Positions 8,882 through 15,892 of a DNA stretch of 32,532 nt are shown here, in pieces. Each line of letters starts with the position of its first letter. Within the stretch, counting starts at the first letter, position 1. The notes under the pieces are model-generated. The model was not told the DNA's origin. It saw only the letters and a program-made list of their open reading frames with translations, and searched no databases. The stretch is from Pedosphaera sp. (GTDB lineage Bacteria; Verrucomicrobiota; Verrucomicrobiia; Limisphaerales; UBA1096). The position numbers and the translations under genes were made by a program. Where the stretch lies: contig JAKUOU010000039.1 in assembly GCA_022451065.1 (NCBI GenBank), positions 1 to 32,532 of the forward strand, in the 5' to 3' direction.

Positions 8882-10075
8882 ATGAGCTTAATCGAGCGAC
8901 AGATTGATGTGACCTACCGACATCAGGTTCGGTTCACGGAAAAAGTGTTTTCGCCGGGAAACCTTACTCTCCGCGACACCCTCACCAATAAAAAAAACGG
9001 TGGAACGCACAAGGCCCTCGTGGTGATGGACGAGGCGTTGTGCCGTGCGCAACCCGGCTTTACCGAACATGTGAAGGCGTACTTTGACCATCACAGCGAC
9101 TGCTTGAATCTCGTCTGTAACCCCATGCAATTCGAAGGTGGCGAGCGGACAAAGAATTCCTATTTTCACGTCTCAGAAATTCATTCCAAAATTGAGATGC
9201 ACCACATTGACCGACACAGTTACGTCATCGCAGTCGGCGGCGGCGCACTCCTAGACATGGTTGGCCTTGCCTCATCCACAGCGCATCGGGGCGTTCGCCA
9301 CGTGCGGATTCCGTCCACCACGCTCAGCCAAGCCGATTCCGGCGTCGGCGTGAAAAACGGAATCAACGCCTTCAGTAAAAAGAATTTTATCGGAGCCTTC
9401 GCTCCACCGTATGCGGTGATCAATGATTTTGACCTGCTCTCCACGCTCAGCGATCGGGACAAGCGTAACGGCTACATCGAGGCGGTGAAGGTGGCACTGA
9501 TTCGCGACGGTGAGTTCTTCGAGTGGATCGAAACCAATGCCAAGGCTCTGGCGGACTTCTCGCCGGAACCGATGCGACAACTGATCCATCGCTGCGCCGA
9601 ACTACATATCAACCACATCGCCACCTCGGGTGACCCGTTCGAGTTTGGCTCGGCGCGTCCGCTCGATTTCGGACACTGGGCGGCACACAAGCTGGAGCAA
9701 CTCTCCGAGTACCGAATCAGGCACGGCGAGGCGGTTGCGGTCGGCATTGCGCTGGATGTGGTTTACACACGCCGAACGGGCCATCTAGCTGCAGCGGCGG
9801 CAGATCGAATTCTGACACTTATCGAGTCACTCGGCTTTGAATTGTTCGCCAACGAACTGCTGCATGAGAGCGAATCGGGAACGCTGCAAGTGCTCAACGG
9901 GCTGGAGGAGTTCCGCGAGCATCTCGGTGGTGACCTGACGATCACCCTGCCTCTTAAGCTTGGTCAGGGTTTCGAGGTGCACGAGATGAATCTCCCGGTC
10001 GTGGTCGAGTCGATCTACGAACTGCGCGATCGTCAGGCCGGCCGCGAGCAATCGATCATCCCTGCCCGGGCCTGA
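8882..10075 (+). CDS. eboD: EboD-like sugar phosphate cyclase (3-dehydroquinate synthase fold)
   Basis: A 397-residue sugar phosphate cyclase. It has the NAD-binding GGGALLD (residues 119-125), RGVRHVRIPSTTLSQ, the DSGVGVKNGINAFSKKN block (from 152) and three metal ligands matching dehydroquinate synthase: Glu200 (GYIEAVK), His265 (FGHWAAHK) and His281 (RHGEAV). The DSGVGVKNGIN block resembles 2-epi-5-epi-valiolone-synthase-like and EboD proteins rather than housekeeping AroB. No signal peptide, so cytosolic. It is followed after only 15 nt by an EboF-like phosphatase, the combination known from ebo clusters (eboA-F), whose product is unknown. Other ebo genes (EboA, TatD-like EboB, UbiA-like EboC, TIM-barrel EboE) are not adjacent. 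The cyclase assignment is strong; the eboD name rests mainly on the partner and on remembered family features. Confidence 0.75.
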   Translation: MSLIERQIDVTYRHQVRFTEKVFSPGNLTLRDTLTNKKNGGTHKALVVMDEALCRAQPGFTEHVKAYFDHHSDCLNLVCNPMQFEGGERTKNSYFHVSEIHSKIEMHHIDRHSYVIAVGGGALLDMVGLASSTAHRGVRHVRIPSTTLSQADSGVGVKNGINAFSKKNFIGAFAPPYAVINDFDLLSTLSDRDKRNGYIEAVKVALIRDGEFFEWIETNAKALADFSPEPMRQLIHRCAELHINHIATSGDPFEFGSARPLDFGHWAAHKLEQLSEYRIRHGEAVAVGIALDVVYTRRTGHLAAAAADRILTLIESLGFELFANELLHESESGTLQVLNGLEEFREHLGGDLTITLPLKLGQGFEVHEMNLPVVVESIYELRDRQAGREQSIIPARA

Positions 10076-10090
10076 AATCCTACCCACGCC

Positions 10091-11488
10091 GTGAAACGAA
10101 CTGCTGTCCTCAATGTCGTGGGCTTGACCCGGCGGCTCATCTGCGAACACACCCCGGCTATTCGCAAGTTTCTCTCACTCGGGCAAGCGACGCCGATTGA
10201 CCCGGCGTTTCCGGCAGTCACCTGTACCGCGCAGTCCAACTACCTTACCGGCAAACAGCCAAGCGAGCATGGTATCGTCGGCAATGGCTGGTATAATCAC
10301 GAACTTGCAGAAGTCAACTTTTGGAAGCAACCAAACCAAACCGTTCAAGCACCAAAGATTTGGCATGACCTCAAGCGGGCCGATGACAGTTTCACCTGCG
10401 CCAAGATGTTCTGGTGGTACAATATGTACGCCGATGTCGATTGGTCGGCAACACCGCGCCCGACGTACCCAGCCGATGGCAGCAAGCATTTCGATATTCA
10501 TGCATGGCCATACGATCTCCGGATGGCACTGAAGGCAGAATTCGGCGAGTTTCCATTCGCCACATTTTGGGGTCCGGTTGCCGGCAAACAATCCCCCGCG
10601 GGCAAACCGGAGGCCGCGAGCAAGTGGATTGCCGACGCGTCAAAGTGGATCGAGCGAGAGAAGCAGCCGGTGCTGAACCTCGTTTACCTACCGCACCTCG
10701 ACTACAACCTCCAGCGCCTTGGCCCAGCACACCCAGATATCGCTAATGACCTGCAACGAATCGATAGGATTGTCGGGGGATTGATAGGATTTTTTGAGGA
10801 GCGCGACGTTCAGGTTGTTTTGCTCTCGGAGTACGGCATCACACCGGTCGAGCAACCGATCCACCTCAACCGGCTTTTCCGCGAGCGCGGCTGGCTTACA
10901 ATCAAGGAGGAATTTGGCCTCGAGCGACTCGACTGCGGCAATAGTCGGGCGTTCGCCGTAGCCGACCACCAAGTCGCTCACGTTTATCTCAACGACACCT
11001 CGATCGAAAACGAGGTCCGCGGGTTGCTCGAGCACACGGACGGCGTGGCAGCGGTCTGGGGCCAGGTGGAGAAACAGTCTAAAGGCATCGACCATCCGCG
11101 TGCCGGTGATCTCGTCGTCACATCCGCCGAAAACGCCTGGTTCACTTACTACTACTGGCTGGACGACACTGTGGCGCCGGACTTCGCCCGCTGCGTGGAC
11201 ATCCACCGCAAGCCGGGGTACGACCCGGTCGAGCTGTTCAAGCATTCCGTGCGCGGTTCGATGCCCCGGGTGATATTCAAGTTACTAAAAAAGAAACTTG
11301 GCTTCCGCATGCTAATGGATGTCATCCCACTGGAGGCCTCCCTGATCAAGGGATCACATGGCTGCCGGCCAAGCGACCAGGCTGACTGGCCGGTCCTGAT
11401 TTCCAAATCAGTCAGTCTCAATTCCAATACCCCGCTTGATTCGACCGAAGTGTACGGCGTGCTCCGATCGCACGTCTTGGGCACTTGA
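10091..11488 (+). CDS. eboF: EboF-like alkaline phosphatase/nucleotide pyrophosphatase superfamily protein
   Basis: A 465-residue cytosolic member of the alkaline phosphatase superfamily, phosphodiesterase/nucleotide pyrophosphatase branch. The nucleophile region FPAVTCTAQSNYLTG aligns with FPTKTxxNHYxxVTG of nucleotide pyrophosphatases, which places the nucleophile at Thr44. VYLPHLDYNLQRLGPAHPDI (near 199-218) supplies metal-binding Asp/His. The usual DHG near 255 is replaced by SEYGITPV, and IKGSHG follows late in the chain. Unlike secreted relatives it has no signal peptide. The gene begins at GTG 10091 (GTGAAACGAACTG), 15 nt after the cyclase stop, so the two form a tight operon, the same pairing as eboD and eboF in ebo clusters. 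A likely job is dephosphorylating or hydrolysing the cyclitol-type product of the neighbour; that is inference. Confidence 0.72.
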   Translation: MKRTAVLNVVGLTRRLICEHTPAIRKFLSLGQATPIDPAFPAVTCTAQSNYLTGKQPSEHGIVGNGWYNHELAEVNFWKQPNQTVQAPKIWHDLKRADDSFTCAKMFWWYNMYADVDWSATPRPTYPADGSKHFDIHAWPYDLRMALKAEFGEFPFATFWGPVAGKQSPAGKPEAASKWIADASKWIEREKQPVLNLVYLPHLDYNLQRLGPAHPDIANDLQRIDRIVGGLIGFFEERDVQVVLLSEYGITPVEQPIHLNRLFRERGWLTIKEEFGLERLDCGNSRAFAVADHQVAHVYLNDTSIENEVRGLLEHTDGVAAVWGQVEKQSKGIDHPRAGDLVVTSAENAWFTYYYWLDDTVAPDFARCVDIHRKPGYDPVELFKHSVRGSMPRVIFKLLKKKLGFRMLMDVIPLEASLIKGSHGCRPSDQADWPVLISKSVSLNSNTPLDSTEVYGVLRSHVLGT

Positions 11489-11517
11489 ATCCCGCACTTA
11501 GCCAAGTACAAAAAAAA

Positions 11518-11868
11518 TCAAGTCTCGAACGAGTTGCCGCAGCCGCATGATTGCTTAGCATTCGGGTTCTTGATCTTGAATCCGGAATCGTTGAGCCCAT
11601 CACTGTAGTCCACGACAGCTCCACGCAGATAGTTTACGCTGAAGTCATCCACGAGCACAGTCTCTCCAAAGAACTCCAGTGCTCGGTCATCATCCCGTTT
11701 TTCGTCGAATACCATGCCATACTGCAGACCACTGCATCCGCCCTCCTCGACAAAGAGTCGAAGGGTCTTGTCAGAGTTTTCCGGTTCCTTGGACCGGACG
11801 ACTCCAACCTGCCTGGCGGCGGCCTCAGTTACGGTAAGAAATGGTTCTGTTTGTATTGCCTCACTCAT
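11518..11868 (-). CDS. HesB/IscA/ErpA-type iron-sulfur cluster carrier
   Basis: A 116-residue A-type carrier from ATG 11868-11866. An upstream TTG at 11922 would add 18 residues of no known function and is not preferred. The three conserved cysteines are present: Cys45 in GGCSGLQYG and Cys108/Cys110 in CGCGNSF at the C-terminus. The fold and length match IscA/ErpA/SufA proteins, which receive Fe-S clusters and pass them to apo-enzymes in the cytoplasm. Which paralogue it is cannot be decided because no isc or suf genes are nearby. It converges with the eboF-like gene (29 nt apart) and diverges from nagB across 121 nt. There is no typical Shine-Dalgarno. Confidence 0.93.
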   Translation of the reverse strand: MSEAIQTEPFLTVTEAAARQVGVVRSKEPENSDKTLRLFVEEGGCSGLQYGMVFDEKRDDDRALEFFGETVLVDDFSVNYLRGAVVDYSDGLNDSGFKIKNPNAKQSCGCGNSFET

Positions 11869-11989
11869 GTTCAACCCGGCAGAGAAACTACATCTGCCCA
11901 CGTTCGGCGTCAACTTGCCCAAGCTGATTTTTTTCTGATTTCTTGAAATTTATACTAAACCAAGCCAACTTGTCGCAACAGACAAAGCT

Positions 11990-12778
11990 ATGAGCGAAAC
12001 CAAACAACCGATCAAGACATTCACTGCCGACTCGCTGCCGGTCCGGATATATGCTTCCGAGGCAGATATGGCTACCGACGTGGCGCACACCGTTCACGAC
12101 TACCTCGTGAATACACTCGCCACCAAGGGTGAAGCCGCCGCGATCCTGGCCACCGGCAATTCGCAGATTCAGTTCCTGAAAATGCTGGTCGAATTGGGCG
12201 GCATAGACTGGAGTAACATGACGTTGTTCCACATGGATGAGTATCTCGGTGTTGACAAAAATCATTCGGCCTGTTTCCGGCGTTATATGCGTGAACGCGT
12301 GGAGAGCCAGGTAAATCCGAAGGTGTTTCACTATCTTGGCGGTGACGCCCCGGAGCCGATCGCTGAGTGCGAACGCTACGAAGCCCTGCTCCAGGCACAA
12401 CCGATCGACCTATGCTGCATGGGTGTCGGAGAAAATGGGCACATAGCATTCAACGATCCGCCGGTGGCCAATTTTGAAGATGAGCGCCTGGTGAAGATCG
12501 TGGAACTGGATGTCGCCTGCCGAATGCAACAGGTTAACGAAGGGCATTTCCCCGACCTTGAGGCGGTACCGAAATACGCACTGACTCTGACAGTGCCAGC
12601 ACTGTGCTCGGCGAAAAAGGTGGTCTGTGTGGCTCCAGAAGCGCGCAAGGCAGAGGCAGTCAAGGCAATGCTGGAAGGCCCGGTGAGTACAAACTGTCCA
12701 GCATCCTTTCTACGAACACAGAGCCAAGCCGGACTGTATGTGGATTCCGACTCCACCCGCTTACTGGATAGTGTTTAA
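11990..12778 (+). CDS. nagB: Glucosamine-6-phosphate deaminase/isomerase (NagB-type)
   Basis: A 262-residue cytosolic enzyme of the NagB/RpiA/phosphogluconolactonase superfamily. FHMDEYLGVD (Asp83, equivalent to E. coli Asp72) and the second active-site motif MGVGENGHIAFNDPP (Asn149, His151, Asp156) are clear, as are ATGNSQIQF for phosphate binding and a C-terminal catalytic region. Compared with E. coli NagB, Asp141 is Asn and Glu148 is Asp; an Asn at the first site also occurs in Bacillus NagB, so activity is plausible. It converts glucosamine-6-phosphate to fructose-6-phosphate plus ammonia, the last step in using amino sugars. A weak -10-like TATACT lies at 11951-11956 in the divergent spacer. 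No nagA is adjacent. A related sugar-phosphate isomerase activity is the main alternative. Confidence 0.85.
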   Translation: MSETKQPIKTFTADSLPVRIYASEADMATDVAHTVHDYLVNTLATKGEAAAILATGNSQIQFLKMLVELGGIDWSNMTLFHMDEYLGVDKNHSACFRRYMRERVESQVNPKVFHYLGGDAPEPIAECERYEALLQAQPIDLCCMGVGENGHIAFNDPPVANFEDERLVKIVELDVACRMQQVNEGHFPDLEAVPKYALTLTVPALCSAKKVVCVAPEARKAEAVKAMLEGPVSTNCPASFLRTQSQAGLYVDSDSTRLLDSV

Positions 12779-12787
12779 GCAGAAAGA

Positions 12788-13699
12788 TCACCCGCCGGGA
12801 GGAACCGGAGGAACTAGCGGACCCGGCGGGAAGCCTGGTGGCCTTGGAGGTCCATCCGTGGGTGCATCCGCCGGCGGAGCATCATCCAGTTCATGTTGAA
12901 ATGGCAAAGGAGGCATAGGGACACCCTTGCTCTCCGCCAGATCCTTTTGGTGGATCATTTCCAATGCTTGGACTGTCGGGTCCCCGCCTTTCATAGGCGG
13001 TGGTGTGGGGTAGGTACGCACACGGCTGGGAACAGCACGCGTTTGTCCCGATGCACTCAATGGAGCCCGGGAACCGGTCTGACTTGATGCTCCCCTCGTT
13101 GAACTTCCGCTGGACCTTGAACTGGTGGTTCCTGAACTCCTGCCACTGCTTGGCCTCGACCCGCTGGTTGAGCGTGAGGAGCTCTTCGATGAGGTGGATG
13201 ACCTGGATTTAGACGACCTCGATGGTGCCTTGGCCACAGAGGTCTTGTAGGTGTGCTCGTCATTCTTAAGACTCAATTCGATCGGGCTCCCATCCTTGAT
13301 CAAATTAACCGTACCCGACTTTGCGTCAATTGAGGTAATCTCAATCGACCCCTGCTTGTCGCCCACCGGTATCTGCAGATACTTAGTTTCGGGCGGCTTG
13401 GCACTGGAATCAATCAGCGCGAGGCACGCTTTCTCCACACCCTTCAACCGATAAATCCCGGTGAACTTGAGGTCGAGGTTTTTGGGAGGTTCAGGCGGAG
13501 CGGCCTTGGAGGGCGGAGGGGTTTCGGTCAGGTCAAATGCGTTGCGCTCGCTGATCGTAAGGAACGGATTCGCACCGATCTTCGAATCCTTCGCAGCGAA
13601 CAATCCACCGTGCAACAAGCCAAGCATCCCCAGTATCGGGATTATCCTGCAGATCGGGCCTTCTCTTCTTATTCGCGTCACGGTCGAATAAAACACCAT
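12788..13699 (-). CDS. Secreted Ser/Arg-rich hypothetical protein with GspC/PilP-like N-terminal region
   Basis: No named family is recognised. From ATG 13699-13697 the protein has 303 residues; a GTG at 13750 would overlap ilvC and is not preferred. A basic N-terminus and a hydrophobic stretch (about residues 16-34) form a signal peptide or anchor. A short globular part follows: NPFLTISERNAF, a proline-rich spacer, then about 80 residues of alternating beta pattern (LKFTGIYRLKG, LQIPVGDKQGSIEITSI) like the GspC/PilP pilot-type domain. Next is about 55 residues dominated by Ser, Arg, Thr and Gly, then a Pro/Gly-rich C-terminal tail ending in PPVPPGG. The gene follows ilvC on the same strand by 31 nt and converges with nagB with 9 nt between. 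Role unknown; a secretion or pilus accessory function is only a guess. Confidence 0.7.
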   Translation of the reverse strand: MVFYSTVTRIRREGPICRIIPILGMLGLLHGGLFAAKDSKIGANPFLTISERNAFDLTETPPPSKAAPPEPPKNLDLKFTGIYRLKGVEKACLALIDSSAKPPETKYLQIPVGDKQGSIEITSIDAKSGTVNLIKDGSPIELSLKNDEHTYKTSVAKAPSRSSKSRSSTSSKSSSRSTSGSRPSSGRSSGTTSSRSSGSSTRGASSQTGSRAPLSASGQTRAVPSRVRTYPTPPPMKGGDPTVQALEMIHQKDLAESKGVPMPPLPFQHELDDAPPADAPTDGPPRPPGFPPGPLVPPVPPGG

Positions 13700-13730
13700 G
13701 GGGCGCAAATGGTTGCGCCTGGCCGGTTTA

Positions 13731-14756
13731 TTAATAGGCCGCCTGCGCACCCTTTACGGTACGTTTCCTCATCCATGGCATCATGGAACGCAGACGGGTT
13801 CCTACTTTCTCGATGTTGTGCGTCTCGCCGGCTTTGAGCAGCTTGTTGTACTGCTTGTAGCCACCCTTGTATTCGCGAACCCATGCCTTGGCAAATTTTC
13901 CGTTTTGAATGTTCGTAAGCGCCTCCTTCATGCGCTTCTTCACACTGGAGTCAATGATCTTCGGCCCAATCTTCACATCTCCCCACTTGGCCGTCTCCGA
14001 AATCGAGAAACGCATGCCACTGATCCCGGCCTCGTTTATCAGATCGACGATCAGTTTTAATTCGTGTAGGCACTCGAAGTAGGCCATCTCCGGTTGGTAA
14101 CCGGCCTCGACCAGCACCTCGTAGCCGGCCTGGATCAGCGCGCTCGTTCCGCCGCAAAGCACGGTCTGCTCGCCGAACAGGTCAGTCTCGGTTTCCTCCT
14201 TGAAGGTGGTCTGTATAACCCCAGCGCGTGTGCCGCCGATTCCCTTGGCCCAAGCGAGCGCGATCTTCTTCGCCTGACGGTCGGCATTTTGGTAGATGGC
14301 AATGAGGCTAGGCACCCCCTTTCCCTCGACGTATTGGCGACGAACAATGTGGCCCGGCCCCTTGGGTGCTACAAGGATCACGTTGATGTCCTTCGGTGGA
14401 ACAACCGTCTTGAAGTGGACCGCGAAGCCGTGGGAAAACAGCAGTGTCTTGCCCTTGGCCAGGTTCGGCTTGATGTCGTCCTTGTACACACCGGACTGAC
14501 GGGTGTCCGGCACAGCAACAAAAATGACATCCGCCCTCTTAACGGCCTCAGCATTGGAGTACACCTTGAACCCTTTGCTCCTTGCCACCTTTGCTGACTT
14601 GCTTCCTTTGTAGAGGCCGACGATGACCTTCACACCGCTTTCCTTAAGGTTGAGTGCGTGAGCGTGGCCCTGCGAACCGAAGCCGAGCACGGCCACGGTC
14701 TTTCCCTTGAGGACTTTCAGATCTGCGTCTTTATCGTGATATACTTTTGCTGCCAT
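13731..14756 (-). CDS. ilvC: Ketol-acid reductoisomerase (class I)
   Basis: A 341-residue class I KARI, the second common enzyme of valine and isoleucine synthesis (Mg2+ and NADPH dependent, cytosolic). The Rossmann [14 protein letters not shown] motif starts near residue 25. The beta2-alphaB loop reads VGLYKGSKS, with Tyr where many class I enzymes have Arg. The [18 protein letters not shown] segment and the metal ligands are complete: Asp and Glu in [13 protein letters not shown], both Glu in YFECLHELK, and the Ser in FSISETA. The length matches short (class I) enzymes. It follows ilvN by 16 nt on the same strand, so one transcript is expected. ATG start at 14756, TAA stop. Confidence 0.97.
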   Translation of the reverse strand: MAAKVYHDKDADLKVLKGKTVAVLGFGSQGHAHALNLKESGVKVIVGLYKGSKSAKVARSKGFKVYSNAEAVKRADVIFVAVPDTRQSGVYKDDIKPNLAKGKTLLFSHGFAVHFKTVVPPKDINVILVAPKGPGHIVRRQYVEGKGVPSLIAIYQNADRQAKKIALAWAKGIGGTRAGVIQTTFKEETETDLFGEQTVLCGGTSALIQAGYEVLVEAGYQPEMAYFECLHELKLIVDLINEAGISGMRFSISETAKWGDVKIGPKIIDSSVKKRMKEALTNIQNGKFAKAWVREYKGGYKQYNKLLKAGETHNIEKVGTRLRSMMPWMRKRTVKGAQAAY

Positions 14757-14772
14757 GGTTTCAGATTAAAAA

Positions 14773-15246
14773 TTATTTACGGGCCAAGGCCACCTTGCCG
14801 GTTCGTGTTAGTTCCTGTACGCCAAAGGTCTCCATCAGCCTTAGAAATTTCTCTACCTTACTCTCGCTGCCCGTGATCTCGATAGTGACACTCGCTGGCT
14901 GGACGTCCACAATCTTGGCGCGGAAAATATCGGTCACCTGCATCACCTCGGCGCGGGACCTAGAGTCTACCCCCACGCGCACCAGCACCAGCTCGCGATC
15001 GACATATTCACCGTCACGGAAATCCTGCACCTCGATCGAGTCCACCAGCTTATTCAACTGCTGGACAATCTGGTCAAGGGTCGCATCGTCGCCGCGGGTG
15101 ATGATCGTCATACGCGACATGCTAGGGTCATGTGTCGGTGCAACGTTTAGGGAATCAATATTGAATCCCCTACCACTGAACAACCCCGCGATGCGCGTCA
15201 GCACGCCGAACTTGTTCTGGACCAGTACTGAAATTGTGTGACGCAT
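14773..15246 (-). CDS. ilvN: Acetolactate synthase regulatory (small) subunit
   Basis: A 157-residue IlvN/IlvH-type subunit. An N-terminal ACT domain (residues 2-75) starts with RHTISVLVQNKFGVLTRIAGLFSGRGFNI and includes the valine-binding Asn and Gly positions. A C-terminal domain (about 80-155) carries RELVLVRV and FGVQELTRTG. The subunit binds the catalytic IlvB chain, raises its activity and confers feedback inhibition by branched-chain amino acids. It is translated just ahead of ilvC. The catalytic ilvB normally found upstream is missing: the next gene in that direction is on the other strand, 646 nt away. Two small inverted repeats lie in the presumed leader. Confidence 0.96.
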   Translation of the reverse strand: MRHTISVLVQNKFGVLTRIAGLFSGRGFNIDSLNVAPTHDPSMSRMTIITRGDDATLDQIVQQLNKLVDSIEVQDFRDGEYVDRELVLVRVGVDSRSRAEVMQVTDIFRAKIVDVQPASVTIEITGSESKVEKFLRLMETFGVQELTRTGKVALARK

Positions 15247-15892
15247 GATTGCGTGATCCCTTGGGCAAATACGAACCCGCGCGCCGACCAGCCGCAGGAA
15301 GCCCGGAAAACCGGGTGGGGAAGCTAGGCTAATGGTAAAACGAGGTCAATTCGTTTTTACAAAATCGATCCCGTCATCAAGCACAGCCTTCCAGCAGTAG
15401 GACGAAAACGGCTTGGCATAAACACCCAGCACTTAACGAAGGATTGTCATAGTTTGTACCAGGGTTTGCGACCAAGCCTTCAACGCCTCCGTTTGGCGAA
15501 TCAACTGATCGTTGCTCCTATGATTCATCCACATACTCTCGTATAGAACCTGCTTGGGTGTCTTCGACTTGGATTGAAGCGGCGACAGTTTCTTCTTCAG
15601 TGAACCCAAGGTCGGTTTTTCTCTCAAACTTCGAGTTTGTCAGGCCTGGCAATACGTTGTGGAGCGAACCCGACATTGACCAGCTGGACCATCACTGATT
15701 TCCAGTCGAATTATGATACCGAACCTGATAAGTCCAATGCCATAATTACCCCATAGAATCTTCAAAAAACAGACTCTCATAGGTAACTAATGCGCTTACC
15801 CCTATTTATCTTATACAAAATTAATGATAACTCTTTGAAATTCATTGGCTTGGCCCGGGCTCCTGTGTCTGTAAAGTCGTGGCGGATTTATT
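15247..15892. other. 646-nt spacer between ilvN and the propeller gene
   Basis: The longest stretch without a convincing gene. It contains the ilvN leader stems and one minus-strand open frame, 15433-15627, which encodes 64 residues from a TTG start and is rich in Lys, Ser and Thr in its first third. It has no ATG, no recognised family and no Shine-Dalgarno, so I do not call it. The part from about 15720 to 15850 is noticeably more A/T-rich than the flanking genes and probably carries the promoter of the plus-strand gene at 15893, although no good -35/-10 pair stands out. Confidence 0.6.
15302..15357 (-). promoter_or_regulatory. Two inverted repeats in the presumed ilvN leader
   Basis: The stretch 56-111 nt upstream of ilvN holds two perfect small stems. 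One is CCCGG (15302-15306) and CCGGG (15311-15315) around an AAAA loop. The other is AAAACGA (15337-15343) and TCGTTTT (15351-15357) around a 7-nt loop, with a further imperfect pairing of GT/AC outside. On the minus strand they would fold one after the other before the ilvN start. Neither is followed by a U-tract in that direction and no leader peptide with Leu/Val/Ile codons was seen, so attenuation is only a possibility. Confidence 0.25.

Noticed and set aside
10688-11245. A 185-codon minus-strand frame.
   Set aside because: Antisense to the eboF-like gene; no family pattern.
13090-13215. Repetitive DNA that might be a tandem repeat or CRISPR-like array.
   Set aside because: It is the Ser/Arg-rich coding part of the 12788-13699 gene; there are no regular repeats with spacers.
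15433-15627. A 64-codon minus-strand frame in the ilvN upstream spacer.
   Set aside because: TTG start, no ribosome binding site, no recognised family; described in the spacer entry only.
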